Assembly (NCBI GenBank): GCA_017619815.1
Contig: JAFZRR010000058.1
Coordinates: 1-7,262 of the forward strand
Reading direction: 5' to 3'
DNA length: 7,262 bases
DNA from: Bacilli bacterium
Lineage (GTDB): Bacteria; Bacillota_I; Bacilli_A; RFN20; CAG-826
Shown here one piece after another: positions 5,329-7,262 of the stretch. The first letter of the stretch is position 1. Every line of letters starts with the position of its first letter. The notes below the pieces were generated by a model. It saw nothing but the letters and a program-made list of their open reading frames with translations, made no database searches and was not told the DNA's origin. Both the position numbers and the translations under genes were made by a program.

Positions 5329-6405
5329 ATGAAAAAGTTATTGTTTTTACTTCCATTACTCACACTTGCATCTGTCGGCTTAAATGGATGCAATCAAGAT
5401 AAACGCGCTCGCCTCACTTATGGCACTCTCATTGAGACCAAAGCAGAGGAAATTGTTTATGGCACTTTAGCGAGCAAAGCAAGCCGTGGCGAAAACCTTT
5501 TAATCGCCGTCTATCAAGACACTCTTCCATGCGGTTGCTGGTCAACATTCCATGAGATTCTCGATAAATACGTTGAAGAATATCAAACAAAGGTCTATTA
5601 CATCGCCAGTTCTCAATTCTCTGATGATGAAGATACATTTGGATTAACAATCCTTAAGGAAACTTCTGATCCAACATTTGCTCTCATCAAAGATGGAAAG
5701 AAAGTAAACGAATACATCTATGGCAAAAATACTAAACCAATGTTCCAAACCTTATCAGGCTTAAGAAAAGCGGTTAGTAGAATTGCTAGAGATCCACAAT
5801 ATTTCTATGTTGATCAAGCATATTTAGATAATGCTTTGTTTGTAACAAAGGAAGAAGTTGTTGTTCATTATATTTGGCACTTCTGTCCAGACTGCAACGA
5901 CTGTTTCCCTGAAGTTATGATTCCATATAGCAATAAGAACAATTTCTCTAAGAAGGTATGGATTATCGACTTAGCAATTCCTGGATTATTAATTGATCCA
6001 GTCACCAATGAAGTGAATAAGAACTATCAAGGATATATCGATTTCTTGCATGATCACAAAATGTCATATTATGAAGGAAATGAAACATTTGGTTATGATA
6101 GAGGTTTCGTTCCAACCACACAAATATGGCAAAACGGCGAACTTAAAGATATGAATGTTTACTTCAATGATGCAGTAGAAAAGAACGAAGCTGGTCAATT
6201 CTATGTCTCTCGTTCCTACTACACAGAAGATAGAGTAAAAGACTTAGGATACACAAACGAAGTTTTAGAAGGAAAAATCCTCACTGAAGACCAAGTTAAT
6301 ATTTCCACGAAGGGTGGCGTTGAATCATATTCTTGGAAAATGGATTCCGCAAGGCTATATCACAAACCAATCATGGAAGCTTTCTTCGATAAATACGTTA
6401 AATAA
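5329..6405 (+). CDS. Secreted lipoprotein with two thioredoxin-like modules
   Basis: The 358-residue product starts with a lipoprotein signal (MKK, hydrophobic core, lipobox LNGC), so Cys21 should be lipidated and the rest displayed outside the membrane. Module one has a strand LLIAVYQ leading to CGCW (Cys68, Cys70) and, 45-47 residues later, DPTFALIKDGK with Pro115 in the place of the thioredoxin cis-proline. Module two has VVVHYIWHFCPDC (Cys186, Cys189, with Cys192 just after) and VPTTQIWQNGE with Pro262 as the matching proline. A thiol-disulfide role for exported proteins is inferred; substrate and redox partner are unknown, and module one may be non-catalytic since it has CXC rather than CXXC. 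The ATG at 5329 is required by the signal peptide, yet no Shine-Dalgarno precedes it, unlike in the pot genes. The gene is monocistronic, divergent from pot, and ends at a strong terminator. I do not recognise a named family. Confidence 0.85.
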   Translation: MKKLLFLLPLLTLASVGLNGCNQDKRARLTYGTLIETKAEEIVYGTLASKASRGENLLIAVYQDTLPCGCWSTFHEILDKYVEEYQTKVYYIASSQFSDDEDTFGLTILKETSDPTFALIKDGKKVNEYIYGKNTKPMFQTLSGLRKAVSRIARDPQYFYVDQAYLDNALFVTKEEVVVHYIWHFCPDCNDCFPEVMIPYSNKNNFSKKVWIIDLAIPGLLIDPVTNEVNKNYQGYIDFLHDHKMSYYEGNETFGYDRGFVPTTQIWQNGELKDMNVYFNDAVEKNEAGQFYVSRSYYTEDRVKDLGYTNEVLEGKILTEDQVNISTKGGVESYSWKMDSARLYHKPIMEAFFDKYVK

Positions 6406-6409
6406 AAGA

Positions 6410-6435
6410 AACAGCCAATTGGCTGTTCTTTTTTT
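6410..6435 (+). terminator. Intrinsic terminator between convergent genes, bidirectional
   Basis: AACAGCC (6410-6416) and GGCTGTT (6421-6427) form a 7-bp hairpin with loop AATT, followed by CTTTTTTT (6428-6435). It ends the lipoprotein message. On the minus strand the same stem is followed by TTCTTTTATTT, so it can also end the adenosine deaminase message. The plus-strand T tract overlaps the deaminase stop codon (6434-6436). Confidence 0.9.
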
Positions 6436-7262
6436 ACATCGCTATTTGAGAATAGAATTTATTAATTCTTTCTTTTAGTTTTGTTCTTAGTCTTGCCTTC
6501 ACAAGTTCATTCGTAAATGAGTGATTGATAGAATTGAGCAAGAAACCATATACTTCATCTTTGGTTAGATTAAAGGTTTGATATAAATGAGAGAATTCTT
6601 GGTAAACGTCAGTATTACTGACGGTCATATTATCACTGTTAATTGTAAGAGCGATGCCGTTACTCATAAATTTTCTTAATGGAACATCGGCATATGTTTT
6701 TAATGATTTTGTTTGTAAATTGCTGGTTGGACAGAATTCAAAACAAATATCTTCTTTCTTGGCACGTCCACCATCTTTATCGACATCAAGGTGAACACCG
6801 TGGCCGATACGAGTAGCACCATTATCTAACGCCATCATTACTTCATCACTGCCAGTGGCTTCACCAGCATGGATGGTAATGTTTAACCTATATTTTTTAG
6901 CTAAATCAAAGACATTTTTATAGTAAGAACTTGGGTGCATAGCTTCTGCACCAGCAAGGTCAACACCCACTACTCTAGTACCTTTTAGCTTATTAGCGAC
7001 TTCAATAGTTTCCATATTCACTTCTTCAGCGCCATGTCTCATACAACAAAGAAGTAAATTGGCTTCAAAATCTTCACATTCTTTTAATGCTTCTTCAAGT
7101 CCTTTAAGAGCGGCTTTTGCCACTTCTAATTGTGTGAGTCCTTGTTCCAAATGAAGTTGAGGAGCAAATCTAATTTCCGCATAGATATATCCCATCTTAT
7201 AAAGTCTTCTTACTAAGGATGAAACAGCGTGAGCGATATTCTCTTTTTTCTGTAAGAGTTTA
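6434..7262 (-). CDS. add: Adenosine deaminase, C-terminal part, 5' end outside window
   Basis: This enzyme deaminates adenosine (and deoxyadenosine) to inosine in purine salvage, in the cytoplasm, using a catalytic zinc. The reading frame stays open to the right edge, giving 275 visible residues. The Met at 7195 is internal: the codons before it continue family-typical sequence (about KKENIAHAVSSLVRRLYK) into YAEIRFAPQLH. Visible family motifs are THAGE-like IHAGE (zinc His and catalytic Glu, residues 130-134 of the visible part), RIGHGVHL with the catalytic His (151-158), EFCPTSNLQT, and INSDNMTVSNT with the zinc-binding Asp (near 210). The N-terminal HxH zinc ligands lie beyond the window; about 60 residues are missing compared with a 330-340-residue family member. 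It is convergent with the lipoprotein gene and shares its terminator. Confidence 0.95.
   Translation of the reverse strand, partial: KLLQKKENIAHAVSSLVRRLYKMGYIYAEIRFAPQLHLEQGLTQLEVAKAALKGLEEALKECEDFEANLLLCCMRHGAEEVNMETIEVANKLKGTRVVGVDLAGAEAMHPSSYYKNVFDLAKKYRLNITIHAGEATGSDEVMMALDNGATRIGHGVHLDVDKDGGRAKKEDICFEFCPTSNLQTKSLKTYADVPLRKFMSNGIALTINSDNMTVSNTDVYQEFSHLYQTFNLTKDEVYGFLLNSINHSFTNELVKARLRTKLKERINKFYSQIAM

Noticed and set aside
5429..5650. Minus-strand reading frame of 73 codons
   Set aside because: It is antisense to the thioredoxin-like lipoprotein and has no recognisable features.
7193..7195. ATG at 7195 as the true start of adenosine deaminase
   Set aside because: The frame continues open upstream with sequence typical of the family (KENI..., then a helix before YAEIRFAPQ), and the N-terminal zinc ligands would be missing, so this Met is internal.

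Overview
This 7.26-kb window looks like a chromosomal piece of a low-GC, Gram-positive-lineage bacterium. Genes are AT-rich, starts carry AGGAGG-type ribosome binding sites, and exported proteins have lipoprotein signals. Every Trp codon I checked is TGG and all six visible stops are TAA, so a Mycoplasma-type code (TGA = Trp) is not indicated. The long PotA resembles the enlarged PotA proteins known from Mollicutes. A standard-code Mollicutes/Erysipelotrichia-like host is my best guess, as inference only.

Layout from left to right. (1) 1-189: a tRNA-Cys(GCA) gene on the minus strand with its own extended -10 promoter, embedded in unusual inverted repeats. (2) 190-4829: a compact minus-strand operon potA-potB-potC-potD encoding a complete ABC importer of the spermidine/putrescine family (ATPase, two permeases, lipoprotein-type binding protein). 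Its junctions are 2 nt, TAATG and ATGACTAA. (3) 4830-5328: about 500 bases without a protein gene. On the minus strand they form a long structured leader of about 355 nt for the pot operon. It has a promoter, a palindrome over the start site, several hairpins, an intrinsic terminator just before the potA ribosome binding site, and a 13-bp pairing that would destroy that terminator. (4) 5329-6405: a divergently transcribed plus-strand lipoprotein with two thioredoxin-like modules (CGC and CPDC motifs), apparently without a Shine-Dalgarno sequence. (5) 6410-6435: a strong terminator, usable in both directions. (6) 6434-7262: the C-terminal part of an adenosine deaminase on the minus strand, entering from beyond the right edge.

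How the parts work together: PotA powers PotB/PotC to import polyamine captured by PotD at the outer face of the membrane. The potA leader has the architecture of a terminator/antiterminator switch. I could not match it to any riboswitch or T-box class I know. A metabolite- or protein-sensing attenuator controlling polyamine uptake is the most interesting candidate in the window. The thioredoxin-like lipoprotein probably handles thiol/disulfide chemistry outside the cell; the adenosine deaminase belongs to purine salvage. Neither has an obvious functional tie to the pot operon.
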